From: Bacillota bacterium
Lineage (GTDB): Bacteria > Bacillota > Clostridia > Oscillospirales > Ruminococcaceae
DNA: 25,734 bases
Assembly: GCA_023395435.1 (NCBI GenBank)
Contig: JAEWZG010000102.1
Span: 1-25,734, forward strand
Direction of reading: 5' to 3'
Part shown: in pieces, positions 7,919 through 15,572 of the stretch
How the letters are laid out: each line of letters starts with the position of its first letter
Position numbering within the stretch: the stretch's first letter is position 1
The notes under the pieces: generated by a model
The model's database searches: none
Seen by the model: the letters and a program-made list of their open reading frames with translations, nothing else
What the model was told of the DNA's origin: nothing
Program-made: the position numbers and the translations under genes

Positions 7919-8689
7919 TTATATCTGGCGCTTAATTCGATCCAATGCGCATTTTTCCAATCTTGAAACCTGTGCCTGTGAAATTCCTATACTATTTGCG
8001 ACCTCAACCTGAGTTTTCCCTTTAAAGAAACGAAGAAACAGTATCTTTTTTTCTCTTGGCAAAAGAAGGTTAATCGCTTCTTTCAATGATATCTCATCTA
8101 ACCAGCTTTCGTCGTCCGATTTATCTCCAACCTGATCAAGAACATATAGAGTATCACCAGAATCTGAATAAACCGGTTCATATAAGGATATCGGATCACT
8201 TATAGACTCAAGAGCAAGCACTACATCAGATCTGTTGGCATCAATTTCTTTTGCTATCTGTTCAACTGTTGGCTCCTTCTGATTTTCCTTCATAAGCTTT
8301 TCTTTTGCCTGCATAGCTTTATATGCAAGATCGCGTAAAGATCTGCTTACCCTAATAGGATTGTTATCTCTTAAATATCTTCGAAGTTCACCGCTAATCA
8401 TTGGTACGGCATATGTGGAAAATCTTACATTCTGACTGACATCAAAATTATCTATCGCCTTCATTAATCCAATGCAACCGACCTGAAACAAATCATCAGG
8501 ATTTTCCCCTCGGCTGATAAACTTCTGCAAAACACTAAGGACTAATCTTAAATTACCATTTATTAATAAAGTTCGTGCTTCCTTATCCCCTTCTTTTATT
8601 CTTTTTAACAGAGCCATTTTTTCTGATTCTTTTAAAACTGTTAATTTCGATGTGTTTACACCACTAATTTCTACTTTGTTGTAATGCAT
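7919..8689 (-). CDS. sigG: RNA polymerase sporulation sigma factor SigG
   Basis: A 256-residue sigma-70 family protein with the SigG-specific N terminus NKVEISGVNTSKLTVLK. Region 2 includes LINGNLRLVLSVLQKF, DDLFQVGCIGLMKAIDNFD and FSTYAVPMISGELRRYLRDN, and region 4 has the helix-turn-helix VEVANSIGISQAQVSRLEK. SigG directs late gene expression in the forespore after engulfment. The N terminus separates it from the close paralogue SigF, and spoIIAA/spoIIAB, the usual SigF neighbours, are absent. ATG 8689 follows AGGAGC. In Bacillus and many clostridia sigG follows sigE directly; here sigI-rsgI lies between them. No convincing forespore promoter was recognised in the 444-bp upstream gap. Confidence 0.95.
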   Translation of the reverse strand: MHYNKVEISGVNTSKLTVLKESEKMALLKRIKEGDKEARTLLINGNLRLVLSVLQKFISRGENPDDLFQVGCIGLMKAIDNFDVSQNVRFSTYAVPMISGELRRYLRDNNPIRVSRSLRDLAYKAMQAKEKLMKENQKEPTVEQIAKEIDANRSDVVLALESISDPISLYEPVYSDSGDTLYVLDQVGDKSDDESWLDEISLKEAINLLLPREKKILFLRFFKGKTQVEVANSIGISQAQVSRLEKCALDRIKRQI

Positions 8690-9133
8690 AGATTAATGCT
8701 CCTGAAAACAACTATTCCGACTTATATAATTATGCAAGCCAGTAATAAGATTATTGTCAAGAGCATTTTTAATATGCATTTTTCACGAGCAGTAAATTAT
8801 GGTAAAGAATGCTTTCATATTTATTTTTGTTTTCTTTAAGTTAAAAATAATCTACTCTATACAAAAAAGTCGATTAAAAAATCAAGATTATCTTTTTGCC
8901 ATATAGGATAAACTGAAATATAGAAACATTTTTAATGATACTTTTTAATGTCAATTTAGAAAAATGTATGTTTATAAAATTCATATAATGAAACACGTTG
9001 TCATCGCAATTAAACGATGACAACGTGTTAAGCTATTTGAATTTTAATATATGTATTATAATAATTAAAATTTTACAAACTCTTACTCTTTTAAGAAACA
9101 GAATATTACATAATAAATTACGACCTTGTATTG
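8690..9133. other. 444-bp non-coding gap between rsgI and sigG
   Basis: Very AT-rich, with no convincing open frame; the one plus-strand frame entering it is a shadow of rsgI. It holds a perfect 15-bp inverted repeat (8992-9029, listed separately) and must contain the sigG promoter. A TTGACA occurs on the minus strand near 8756-8761, but no matching -10 at normal spacing was found. Confidence 0.6.
8992..9029. repeat. Perfect 15-bp inverted repeat with 8-nt loop, possible terminator of sigI-rsgI
   Basis: AACACGTTGTCATCG (8992-9006) is exactly complementary to 9015-9029, with an 8-nt A-rich loop. It lies about 105 bp beyond the rsgI stop codon. The minus-strand sequence after the stem is AT-rich but lacks a clear T run, and the plus side has none either, so this is either a weak terminator or another hairpin or binding site. 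Confidence 0.6.
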
Positions 9134-10156
9134 CTACTGATTTTTGCGTTGCTGACCTGCACCACCTGTGGTTACAGATGGGTTGGTATCTGACTGACCT
9201 GAACTTGTAGTTGTACTTGCGTCACCTGTAGTTACGGCAGGTGTGTCAGTTGTAATATTTTCTGAGCTTTTGCCCTGTTTTTTTGTTGTGTTAGATTTTT
9301 CATTATTCTTGCTTTGATTATTATTAGCATTTTCTTCAGAATTACTGTTTGTGTTCTTATCTTTATTTTGAGTAGTTCCCTGATTTTTTTCTTTCTCTGT
9401 TTCCTTGTTCTTTTCTTGTTCTTTTTGTTCGGAATTATTATTCTTAATAGCTGTCTGAATTTCCTTCACAGGCTTATTAAGCCATTCTTGAATGTCAATT
9501 TCATCAGGTGTTGTGCTACTTTTCTTCAGTTTTTCAACAAGATTAAGCTTTCCAGGTGTAACACCAAGTGCTTTCGCTTCGTCAACACGTTGCTTACCGA
9601 CAGCAATTGCCTCGATATTAGCAGTTTTACCTTGCTCTGCAATTTCCTCAGCAGCGGTATCTTTTAACTCAGAAGCAAGCTCCTCACTTTTTTCTGGGTC
9701 ATCATTACTAGCAGCAATTACTATTTCACCTGTGCCATCATCAGTGATATAACCGTTGTCAATGATAGTGTCAACAGTTTGAGATATTGCTTCGTCTATG
9801 CTTTTTCCATTTAAATTTAGATCTTCAATTAGTTGTTTTCCATCCTCATTTACTCCCTTTGCTTTGAGAACTCTGTCAAACCTGTTGACCGAATACTCAA
9901 CAGACGGATTTACGTCAAGGCTAACATAACTCACAGGTGTATAGTAAGCATAAGCTCCTACAGAACCAAGAACTATAATAGCAATTGCGCTTGCCATAGT
10001 TATAATAAATTTCTTTGATATTTTTTTCGAATTATTTTCCTTCATAATTAACACCTCTCCCACAACGTAATTTCGGTTTTTCACCGTTTTGAATACCCCA
10101 TTTTCAGAGAGAGCTACAACATGGCCATTTTTTACTTCAACAACAACTGCTTTCAT
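9134..10156 (-). CDS. rsgI: RsgI-like transmembrane anti-sigma-I factor
   Basis: A 340-residue single-pass membrane protein. Residues 1-40 form the RsgI N-terminal anti-sigma domain (VVEVKNGHVVALSENGVF), a membrane helix spans about 50-72, and an extracellular domain (about 73-215) begins YVSLDVNPSVEYSVNRFDRV. The last 110-120 residues are a low-complexity Asn/Gln/Lys/Ser/Thr tail, probably disordered. The NPSVE motif (Asn83-Pro84) is where RsgI proteins are known to self-cleave in a SEA-like domain before regulated intramembrane proteolysis. Its job is to hold SigI at the membrane until a cell-envelope or polysaccharide signal arrives. ATG 10156 overlaps the sigI stop by 4 bp (ATGA), implying coupled translation. 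No carbohydrate-binding domain is seen, unlike many cellulolytic-clostridial RsgI proteins. Confidence 0.9.
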   Translation of the reverse strand: MKAVVVEVKNGHVVALSENGVFKTVKNRNYVVGEVLIMKENNSKKISKKFIITMASAIAIIVLGSVGAYAYYTPVSYVSLDVNPSVEYSVNRFDRVLKAKGVNEDGKQLIEDLNLNGKSIDEAISQTVDTIIDNGYITDDGTGEIVIAASNDDPEKSEELASELKDTAAEEIAEQGKTANIEAIAVGKQRVDEAKALGVTPGKLNLVEKLKKSSTTPDEIDIQEWLNKPVKEIQTAIKNNNSEQKEQEKNKETEKEKNQGTTQNKDKNTNSNSEENANNNQSKNNEKSNTTKKQGKSSENITTDTPAVTTGDASTTTSSGQSDTNPSVTTGGAGQQRKNQ

Positions 10157-10875
10157 GACTGTTTCAGCTCCTCTCTTACAAACTTAATGTATTCTGCAAG
10201 ATAAGGATAATCTCCGGAAATTATCTCTGTTCCTGCTATTATATATTTTCGATGGCGTTCAATAATTTTTTGGGGTATTCCAGAAAAATTTTTTATTTTT
10301 TTTATTGGAAGTGTTTTTTTTTCTCGCATTTCTTTAATGAGCTCCGGATTATTAACTAAAGTAGCAATTATCCGTGCACAACACCGTCTTGTTTTTTCTG
10401 CCTTTGGGGATACACTAACAAGATCAGAAAATGAAATTCCATAGCTTAATAAAATCTCCGATACTGCCTCAATTTCAAATCTGATGTCGTTATTTGGTGT
10501 ATAGGAAAACCTTGCCACCTCGGTGTAGCTGATCTGTCTGTCCTCGTAATCATCGCCCGGTTCGCACTCAAAATTATATGGATCGATAGAGACCTCGTTC
10601 TTATACCTTGACTGGGTTCTCGCAAAATCAATCAACCGTCTTTTTATCACAAGCTCCGCAAAACTGAGAAAACTACCGTTTTTAGCAGAATAATCCTCAA
10701 CCGCCTCACAAAAAGCCGAAAGTGCAATTGACCATTGCTCACAACTTTTTGTTATAAAGCGTCCGACTACATTAGAAGCAGTTTTTATAATAAAGCCCTC
10801 ATTCTGCTTAACGAACTTCTCAAGGTCAGCGTCACTTTTCTTTGCATTTATTGCATTTTCGTCGATTGTGCGCAT
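10153..10875 (-). CDS. sigI: RNA polymerase sigma-I factor
   Basis: A 240-residue sigma factor of the SigI group. Region 2 includes FIIKTASNVVGRF, EQWSIALSAFCEAVEDYS and FLSFAELVIKRRLIDFAR, and the C-terminal part is the SigI type (EKTRRCCARIIATLVNNPEL, KKIKNFSGIPQKIIERHRKY) rather than a normal sigma region 4. SigI factors control heat and cell-wall genes in bacilli and polysaccharide-degradation genes in cellulolytic clostridia. ATG 10875 is preceded by AGGAGG at 6-nt spacing. It forms an overlapping pair with rsgI and is driven by the promoter at 10918-10946. Its base composition looks somewhat richer in GC than the flanking sporulation genes. Confidence 0.92.
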   Translation of the reverse strand: MRTIDENAINAKKSDADLEKFVKQNEGFIIKTASNVVGRFITKSCEQWSIALSAFCEAVEDYSAKNGSFLSFAELVIKRRLIDFARTQSRYKNEVSIDPYNFECEPGDDYEDRQISYTEVARFSYTPNNDIRFEIEAVSEILLSYGISFSDLVSVSPKAEKTRRCCARIIATLVNNPELIKEMREKKTLPIKKIKNFSGIPQKIIERHRKYIIAGTEIISGDYPYLAEYIKFVREELKQS

Positions 10876-10917
10876 TTTGCCCTCCTAAAGTTTGATTTTT
10901 TACCTATTTATAATATT

Positions 10918-10946
10918 ATTATAATAAATTAACAGAACCCTTTCAA
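10918..10946 (-). promoter_or_regulatory. Sigma-A type promoter of sigI-rsgI
   Basis: Minus-strand -35 TTGAAA (10941-10946), a 17-bp spacer and perfect -10 TATAAT (10918-10923); the start is near 10911, about 36 nt before sigI. Such a strong housekeeping promoter suggests constitutive basal synthesis of the sigma/anti-sigma pair. I did not recognise a SigI-type autoregulatory promoter, though I would not exclude one. Confidence 0.7.
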
Positions 10947-11147
10947 GCTTTATCTAGAATTTTATGCATTTTGTCACATATTATCTTAAATATTATAATT
11001 TTTTTATTAATATAGAAATGAATATTATAATTCTGAATGTCTTATTTTGATTACAAGACTGCATGTTTTCACATAAAAAGAATTATTATCTCCTCACAAG
11101 AGCTGATTTTTGTGTACTGACTATGTAAATAATTACTTGAGCAATAT

Positions 11148-11182
11148 AAAAAGCATCAAAGTTGTTGTCTTTGATGCTTTTT
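11148..11182 (-). terminator. Terminator of spoIIGA-sigE
   Basis: A 14-bp perfect stem (11148-11161 with 11169-11182) with a 7-nt loop. T-rich ends on both arms allow action on either strand. It sits about 24 bp after the sigE stop codon, so sigI-rsgI and sigG are separated transcriptionally from sigE. Confidence 0.85.
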
Positions 11183-11205
11183 GTATTATATATTATTTAT
11201 ATAAC

Positions 11206-11928
11206 CTATAATGTATTAAGATTACTTTTAAGGCTTCTTATAATTCTTTTTTCAAGCCTTGAAATGTAGGATTGAGATATGCCAATTAAATCTGCTACTT
11301 CCTTTTGTGTAAGTTCCTTGCCTGTAACAAGTCCAAAGCGCATTTCCATAATCTGTTTTTCTCTTGGATTAAGGTCATTAATTGCATTTATCAGTAAGTC
11401 TTTTTCAACTTCATTTTCAATATGTCTGTTAACTATATCTTCATCCGTTCCTAAAATATCGGAAAGCAAAAGCTCGTTGCCATCCCAATCAATATTTAAT
11501 GGCTCATCAATAGATATTTCATTTCTGTACTGTGAAGATTTTCTTAAAAACATAAGTATTTCATTTTCAATACAACGCGAAGCGTATGTTGCTAGTTTGA
11601 TATTCTTATCAGGGCAGAATGTTTTAACAGCTTTAATTAGCCCTATTGTTCCTATTGAAATTAAATCTTCAATTCCAACTCCAGTTGATTCAAATTTTTT
11701 TGCAATATAAACAACAAGCCTCAGATTATGAACTATAAGCTGTTCCCTTCCTGACTTTTCATCGGTCATCAAAAGCTTGAATACTTCTTCTTCCTCATAC
11801 TTTGTTAATGGGGGTGGAAGGGTTTCTGCTCCGTTTATATAGTCAACACAATCAGATCCTAATTTTTTTCTTATCCATAGAAATATTAGTTCCGTTCTGT
11901 TTTTAAACTTTAACACTACACCTTTCAT
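11206..11928 (-). CDS. sigE: RNA polymerase sporulation sigma factor SigE (pro-form)
   Basis: A 240-residue mother-cell sigma factor. After a hydrophobic/basic pro-sequence of roughly 25-30 residues (through FLWIRKKLGSDCVDYINGAE) comes the hallmark LPPPL, then region 2 (HNLRLVVYIAKKFESTGVGI, IKLATYASRCIENEILMFLR), the conserved SIDEPLNIDWDGNELLLSDI and region 4 (QKEVADLIGISQSYISRLEKR). It is expected to be made inactive and activated by SpoIIGA removing the pro-sequence. ATG 11928 follows GAGGGTG. It lies 14 bp after spoIIGA in the classic spoIIG operon and ends before a strong terminator. Confidence 0.96.
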   Translation of the reverse strand: MKGVVLKFKNRTELIFLWIRKKLGSDCVDYINGAETLPPPLTKYEEEEVFKLLMTDEKSGREQLIVHNLRLVVYIAKKFESTGVGIEDLISIGTIGLIKAVKTFCPDKNIKLATYASRCIENEILMFLRKSSQYRNEISIDEPLNIDWDGNELLLSDILGTDEDIVNRHIENEVEKDLLINAINDLNPREKQIMEMRFGLVTGKELTQKEVADLIGISQSYISRLEKRIIRSLKSNLNTL

Positions 11929-11942
11929 ATTATCACCCTCGT

Positions 11943-12794
11943 CTATATTAATAATCTTGGATTGAAAATTGCTTTGTAAGAACTATTACTTAGGCATAGT
12001 CCGATGTAAGCATCAACAGGCTTTACTTGGTTTTTTTCATTAATTATAACAATATTATCAGCCGTAAATGCTGGTATAATTCCCTGATTTCCAATAGTTG
12101 AATACGGCAGAAGACGTAATCCTTTGAAATTCTTAAAATGTTCAAGATATTCTTCTGAGTCATATGTTTTATCAGATCTTAAATTAGCAAGATTTGCAAT
12201 ATCAATCGAATTACAGATAATAATCGGCTTTCCTGTAAATGAATCCATTAATGAATTTCCTGTATCACATACAGCATCCATAATATAATCTTCACCAAAA
12301 AGTCTGACTTTCACCTTATAGCTGTGATTAAGATTACAGTTTTTATCAAAAATATATGTTACAATACAAACTGCTGTATATGCGATTATTGTTGATATAG
12401 CAAGGGTCAATAATGAAATATTGAAATAAACAGTATAATTATTAACTATTATAGAACTAACTTTTGTCAGCTGAGTAATTAAAATCATAACACCTGCAAA
12501 AATGAAACTCATTGCAAAAAATACTGCCGTCAGCTTAAATAATCTTTTTATAGTAATTTTTTTAAAAGCAATTTTTATAATAAACAACGCTCCGACAAGC
12601 TTAATCACTCCCAAAATCAGTACATTCAACTGAGGAAGAAGTATAGTCATAGCTGTAACTGTGCCTAGTACAGAAGCAAGTATACATCTTCTCAGAGAAA
12701 GTGCCGTATGAGTAATTCTCGCAGTACTCTTTAATAAAAAATAGTTAACATAAATATTTGTAACCACAAGAACATCAAGATATATGTATGTCAT
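11943..12794 (-). CDS. spoIIGA: Sigma-E processing peptidase SpoIIGA
   Basis: A 283-residue protein with about five N-terminal membrane helices (first about 150 residues) and a C-terminal soluble aspartic-protease domain with active-site motif VCDTGNSLMD (Asp177) and the following LLPYSTIGNQG and PVDAYIGLCL segments. It is the septal protease that removes the pro-sequence of SigE, after signalling from the forespore protein SpoIIR. Length matches the family. The frame is open to a TTG at 12812, but ATG 12794 is the start, since GGAGAG lies just upstream and the protein then begins MTYIYLDVL as in homologues. First gene of the spoIIG operon, followed by sigE. Confidence 0.94.
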   Translation of the reverse strand: MTYIYLDVLVVTNIYVNYFLLKSTARITHTALSLRRCILASVLGTVTAMTILLPQLNVLILGVIKLVGALFIIKIAFKKITIKRLFKLTAVFFAMSFIFAGVMILITQLTKVSSIIVNNYTVYFNISLLTLAISTIIAYTAVCIVTYIFDKNCNLNHSYKVKVRLFGEDYIMDAVCDTGNSLMDSFTGKPIIICNSIDIANLANLRSDKTYDSEEYLEHFKNFKGLRLLPYSTIGNQGIIPAFTADNIVIINEKNQVKPVDAYIGLCLSNSSYKAIFNPRLLI

Positions 12795-12824
12795 GTTCTC
12801 TCCGTTTCCCAAGCTTGTATTTAA

Positions 12825-12860
12825 ATTATATATCTATAACGCCATTAAAATTGTCGATTT
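12825..12860 (-). promoter_or_regulatory. Spo0A-type promoter of spoIIGA-sigE
   Basis: Minus-strand -10 TATAAT (12825-12830) with a -35-like TCGACA (12852-12857) at an unusually long 21-bp spacing. The same bases form a 0A box, read on the plus strand as TTGTCGA (12851-12857), so the Spo0A site overlaps the -35. This is the architecture known for the B. subtilis spoIIG promoter, where phosphorylated Spo0A activates sigma-A polymerase at an overlong spacer. Only one box is clear to me. Confidence 0.65.
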
Positions 12861-12902
12861 CAGACAGCGCAAAGTAACAAAAAAACTTTTGTATCAATGC
12901 AC

Positions 12903-12931
12903 AAAAAAAGTCCCTCGCTTTCGCAAGGGAC
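12903..12931 (-). terminator. Intrinsic terminator of the prfA-apeB operon
   Basis: A 9-bp GC-rich stem (12910-12918 with 12923-12931, one G-T pair) closed by a GAAA tetraloop on the minus strand and followed by seven T residues. It lies 25 bp after the apeB stop codon. Confidence 0.93.
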
Positions 12932-12955
12932 AGGCATAATGTTTGTACATTAAAT

Positions 12956-14365
12956 TTATTTTTCACTAAAGAAAACTGAAAATGCTTTATAAGCCATATA
13001 TACGTCAATTTTTGAAGTAACTTCGAATGGAGCGTGCATTGAAAGAACTGGAACGCCGACATCGATTACGTCAACATTAAGGTTTGCAATATAAGCAGCA
13101 ACTGTACCGCCACCGCCTGCATCAACCTTACCAAGTTCACCTGTCTGCCAAATTACATTGTTTTTATCAAGAAGCTGTCTTATTCTTGAAACATATTCAG
13201 CATTAGCATCAGATGTACCTGATTTTCCACGTGCACCAGTATATTTTGTCACACAAACACCGTAATTAAGTTTTGCAGCGTTTCTCTTTTCAGTAACCTC
13301 AGGGAAAGTTGGATCAAATGCTGCATTAACATCTGCTGACATACATTCAGAATTTGAAAGAACTGTTCTTACTTCTACTCCAAACATTTTGGCAATATCA
13401 GCAATAAAGTATTTCATATATGCACTCTGAAGTCCTGTATTGCCATCACTGCCTGTTTCTTCTTTATCACTCAATACAGTCATAACCGTTTTTGTTGGAT
13501 TCTTACATTTAAGGATAGCTTTTAAAGCTGTATATGCACATACTCGATCATCCTGACCATATGCGCCAACCATACTTCTATCAAAACCGACATCTCTTGC
13601 TTTATAGTTTGGAACAATTTCAAGTTCTGCAGAAATAAAATCATCTTCTGTTATATTATATTTTTCATAAAGAATATTCAGAATATTGAGCTTAACCTTT
13701 TCACTGATTTCATCATCTTTAAATGGACGTGAACCGATAAGAAGATTCAATTCTTCACCTTTTATTGCTTCATTAAGTGTTCTCTTCATCTGTTCTGTAG
13801 CAAGATGCGGTAACAAATCTGTTACACAGAATACAGGGTCTTTATCATCCTCGCCTATAGTAATTTCAACTTTATCTCCATCTTTGTTAAATACAACGCC
13901 ATGCAAAGACATAGGAATAGCTGTCCATTGATATTTTTTGATTCCCCCATAGTAATGTGTCTTGAATAAGCCAAGTTCATTATCTTCATAGAGTGGATTC
14001 TGCTTTAAGTCAAGTCTTGGTGAATCTATATGAGCAGCAGCAATTTTAATTCCTTTTTCTATTGGCTCAGTTCCAATAATCGTAAGAATAATACACTTGT
14101 TTCTGTTTATATAATAGAATTTATCACCAGACTGATATTTTTTTAAAGCATCATATTTTTCAAAACCATTTTCCTCAGCAAGTTTTATTGATTCACATAC
14201 AGCCTCACGCTCTGTCTTTCCCTTATCAAGGAAAACCTTATATCCTTCACAAAACTTGTCCACTTTTGATATCTGTTCATCATCCATTATTAGGACAGCA
14301 TTTTTACGCTGGGATGTCAATTTTTCCTGCAACTTCTTTGCAGCTGATTTTTTATCATTTTCCAT
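12956..14365 (-). CDS. apeB: M18 family aminopeptidase
   Basis: A 469-residue cytoplasmic metallopeptidase. Dinuclear zinc-site motifs are visible in order: AAHIDSPRLDL (His/Asp), GAYGQDDRVCAY (bridging Asp), SDKEETGSDG (catalytic and ligand Glu), SADVNAAFDP (Asp) and LSMHAPFEV (His). The family removes N-terminal residues, often acidic ones, from peptides. ATG 14365 is chosen because AGGAGG lies 8 nt upstream; the frame extends to a TTG at 14383 without a matching RBS. Last gene of the operon, 21 bp after the transglycosylase and followed by a strong terminator. Substrate preference cannot be read from sequence. Confidence 0.92.
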   Translation of the reverse strand: MENDKKSAAKKLQEKLTSQRKNAVLIMDDEQISKVDKFCEGYKVFLDKGKTEREAVCESIKLAEENGFEKYDALKKYQSGDKFYYINRNKCIILTIIGTEPIEKGIKIAAAHIDSPRLDLKQNPLYEDNELGLFKTHYYGGIKKYQWTAIPMSLHGVVFNKDGDKVEITIGEDDKDPVFCVTDLLPHLATEQMKRTLNEAIKGEELNLLIGSRPFKDDEISEKVKLNILNILYEKYNITEDDFISAELEIVPNYKARDVGFDRSMVGAYGQDDRVCAYTALKAILKCKNPTKTVMTVLSDKEETGSDGNTGLQSAYMKYFIADIAKMFGVEVRTVLSNSECMSADVNAAFDPTFPEVTEKRNAAKLNYGVCVTKYTGARGKSGTSDANAEYVSRIRQLLDKNNVIWQTGELGKVDAGGGGTVAAYIANLNVDVIDVGVPVLSMHAPFEVTSKIDVYMAYKAFSVFFSEK

Positions 14366-14386
14366 TTCATTATCCTCCTGCAATTA

Positions 14387-14956
14387 TTATTTATTGTCAT
14401 AAAGGTTTTTATACGATTCATATGCCTTCGTTACTTTTTTTACATAATGTCCTGTTGTTTTTGAAGGAAATACCTTAACGGATTTTCCATTATTTTTTAT
14501 CTTTCCATCGGAAATCCATTTATCAACCTGTGTCATACCACCGTGATAAGCAGCTATAGCAAGACTTTTGTCAGAATATTTATCCAACAAAAATTTTAAC
14601 ATATAAGAACAGTATTCTATATTATATTCCGCCTTATACATGTCATCGTATGTAATTTCTCTTTTATCCTTAAGTCTATACTTAACCCAATCGTATGCGT
14701 CAGGCATTATTTGCATTAATCCACGTGCACCGACATTTGAAGTAGCTTTCTCATCAAAATTGCTTTCGGTTTTCATTACAGCATAAATAAGATATTTATC
14801 GATTTTATATTCTTTTGCATATTTTTCAACTATTTCTTTGTATTCTGTCTTATAAACAAATTCTCTTTCGTACTTAGGGATAATCAATAATCCCAGCAAT
14901 ACAACAATTATAATTATAAGTACAGATATTATTAATAGTCTTTTTGTTTTATGCAT
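14387..14956 (-). CDS. Membrane-anchored lytic transglycosylase (SLT domain)
   Basis: A 189-residue protein with one N-terminal membrane helix (about 7-27) and an extracellular SLT lysozyme-like domain. The catalytic glutamate is E64 in MKTESNFD, followed by the family motifs VGARGLMQIMP, AEYNIEYCSYML and AIAAYHGGMTQVDKW. It would cleave the glycan strand of peptidoglycan between MurNAc and GlcNAc, forming 1,6-anhydro ends. Length and layout match small clostridial Slt-type enzymes. The ATG at 14956 overlaps the coaE stop by 8 bp, so translation is probably coupled. Confidence 0.9.
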   Translation of the reverse strand: MHKTKRLLIISVLIIIIVVLLGLLIIPKYEREFVYKTEYKEIVEKYAKEYKIDKYLIYAVMKTESNFDEKATSNVGARGLMQIMPDAYDWVKYRLKDKREITYDDMYKAEYNIEYCSYMLKFLLDKYSDKSLAIAAYHGGMTQVDKWISDGKIKNNGKSVKVFPSKTTGHYVKKVTKAYESYKNLYDNK

Positions 14957-15572
14957 TGAACATCTCCTTAATTTTCTGCGCAGTTGATTCTGCTGAATTT
15001 ATAAAATCTTCAAGGTTAGAATTATTATATATAACACTGTCAGACCTTGAAATATAGAAATCATCAGTATGCTGTGATTGAAATCTGCTTCTAATATTAT
15101 CTACAGAAATATTGTCCCTTTCTATTATTCTTTTCATTCTTAAGTTTTCATCAGATATCACACAAACAATATAATTACAGAAATCATCAGCTCTGCTTTC
15201 AAAAAGTGTCGGAGCATCAAGTAGAATAAGCTTTTTCCCCTCTGAACCAAGCTTTCTGATTTCTGCAAGTATTTTAGTTGTTATGTACGGATACATAATA
15301 GAATTGAATACCTTGAGTAATTCATTATCATTAAAAACAATCCTTGCCATTTTTTGTCGGTCAAGTTCTTCAGTTTCATTATTTATACATTCAGGGAAAA
15401 CATCAAAGATATTTTTCAAGCAAGGTGAACCTTTTTTTGTTACTTCCCTTGCTATTTTGTCAGCATTTATTACTGCAAAACCTTCTCTTTCAAACACATC
15501 ACATACTGTTGTTTTGCCAGCACCACTTTGACCTGTGAGACCAATAACAGTCACACCACTTAAGCTGTTCAT
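14949..15572 (-). CDS. coaE: Dephospho-CoA kinase
   Basis: A 207-residue P-loop kinase beginning with VIGLTGQSGAGKTTVC (Walker A) and containing the family segments FAVINADKIAREV and LLDAPTLFESRADDFC plus the lid region RMKRIIERDN. It catalyses the last step of coenzyme A synthesis, phosphorylating the 3'-hydroxyl of dephospho-CoA with ATP. The usual length is about 200 residues. It overlaps the upstream tsaC/sua5 gene by 4 bp and the downstream transglycosylase gene by 8 bp, placing it inside a tight housekeeping operon. Confidence 0.93.
   Translation of the reverse strand: MNSLSGVTVIGLTGQSGAGKTTVCDVFEREGFAVINADKIAREVTKKGSPCLKNIFDVFPECINNETEELDRQKMARIVFNDNELLKVFNSIMYPYITTKILAEIRKLGSEGKKLILLDAPTLFESRADDFCNYIVCVISDENLRMKRIIERDNISVDNIRSRFQSQHTDDFYISRSDSVIYNNSNLEDFINSAESTAQKIKEMFNA

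Larger units (their letters stand above)
10876..11205. other. 330-bp non-coding gap between sigE and sigI
   Basis: Holds the sigI promoter (10918-10946) at one end and the sigE terminator (11148-11182) at the other. The middle is AT-rich with no gene or conserved RNA that I recognise. Confidence 0.65.

Noticed and set aside
9314..9752. Plus-strand open frames opposite rsgI
   Set aside because: Low-complexity shadows of the Asn/Lys/Glu-rich RsgI tail; RsgI on the minus strand has family motifs and an RBS-coupled start.
11279..11710. Plus-strand open frame opposite sigE
   Set aside because: Antisense shadow of a firmly identified sigma factor gene.
12826..13062. Minus-strand open frame at the end of apeB
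   Set aside because: It runs through the apeB terminator and the spoIIGA promoter and overlaps apeB in another frame; no RBS or recognisable product.
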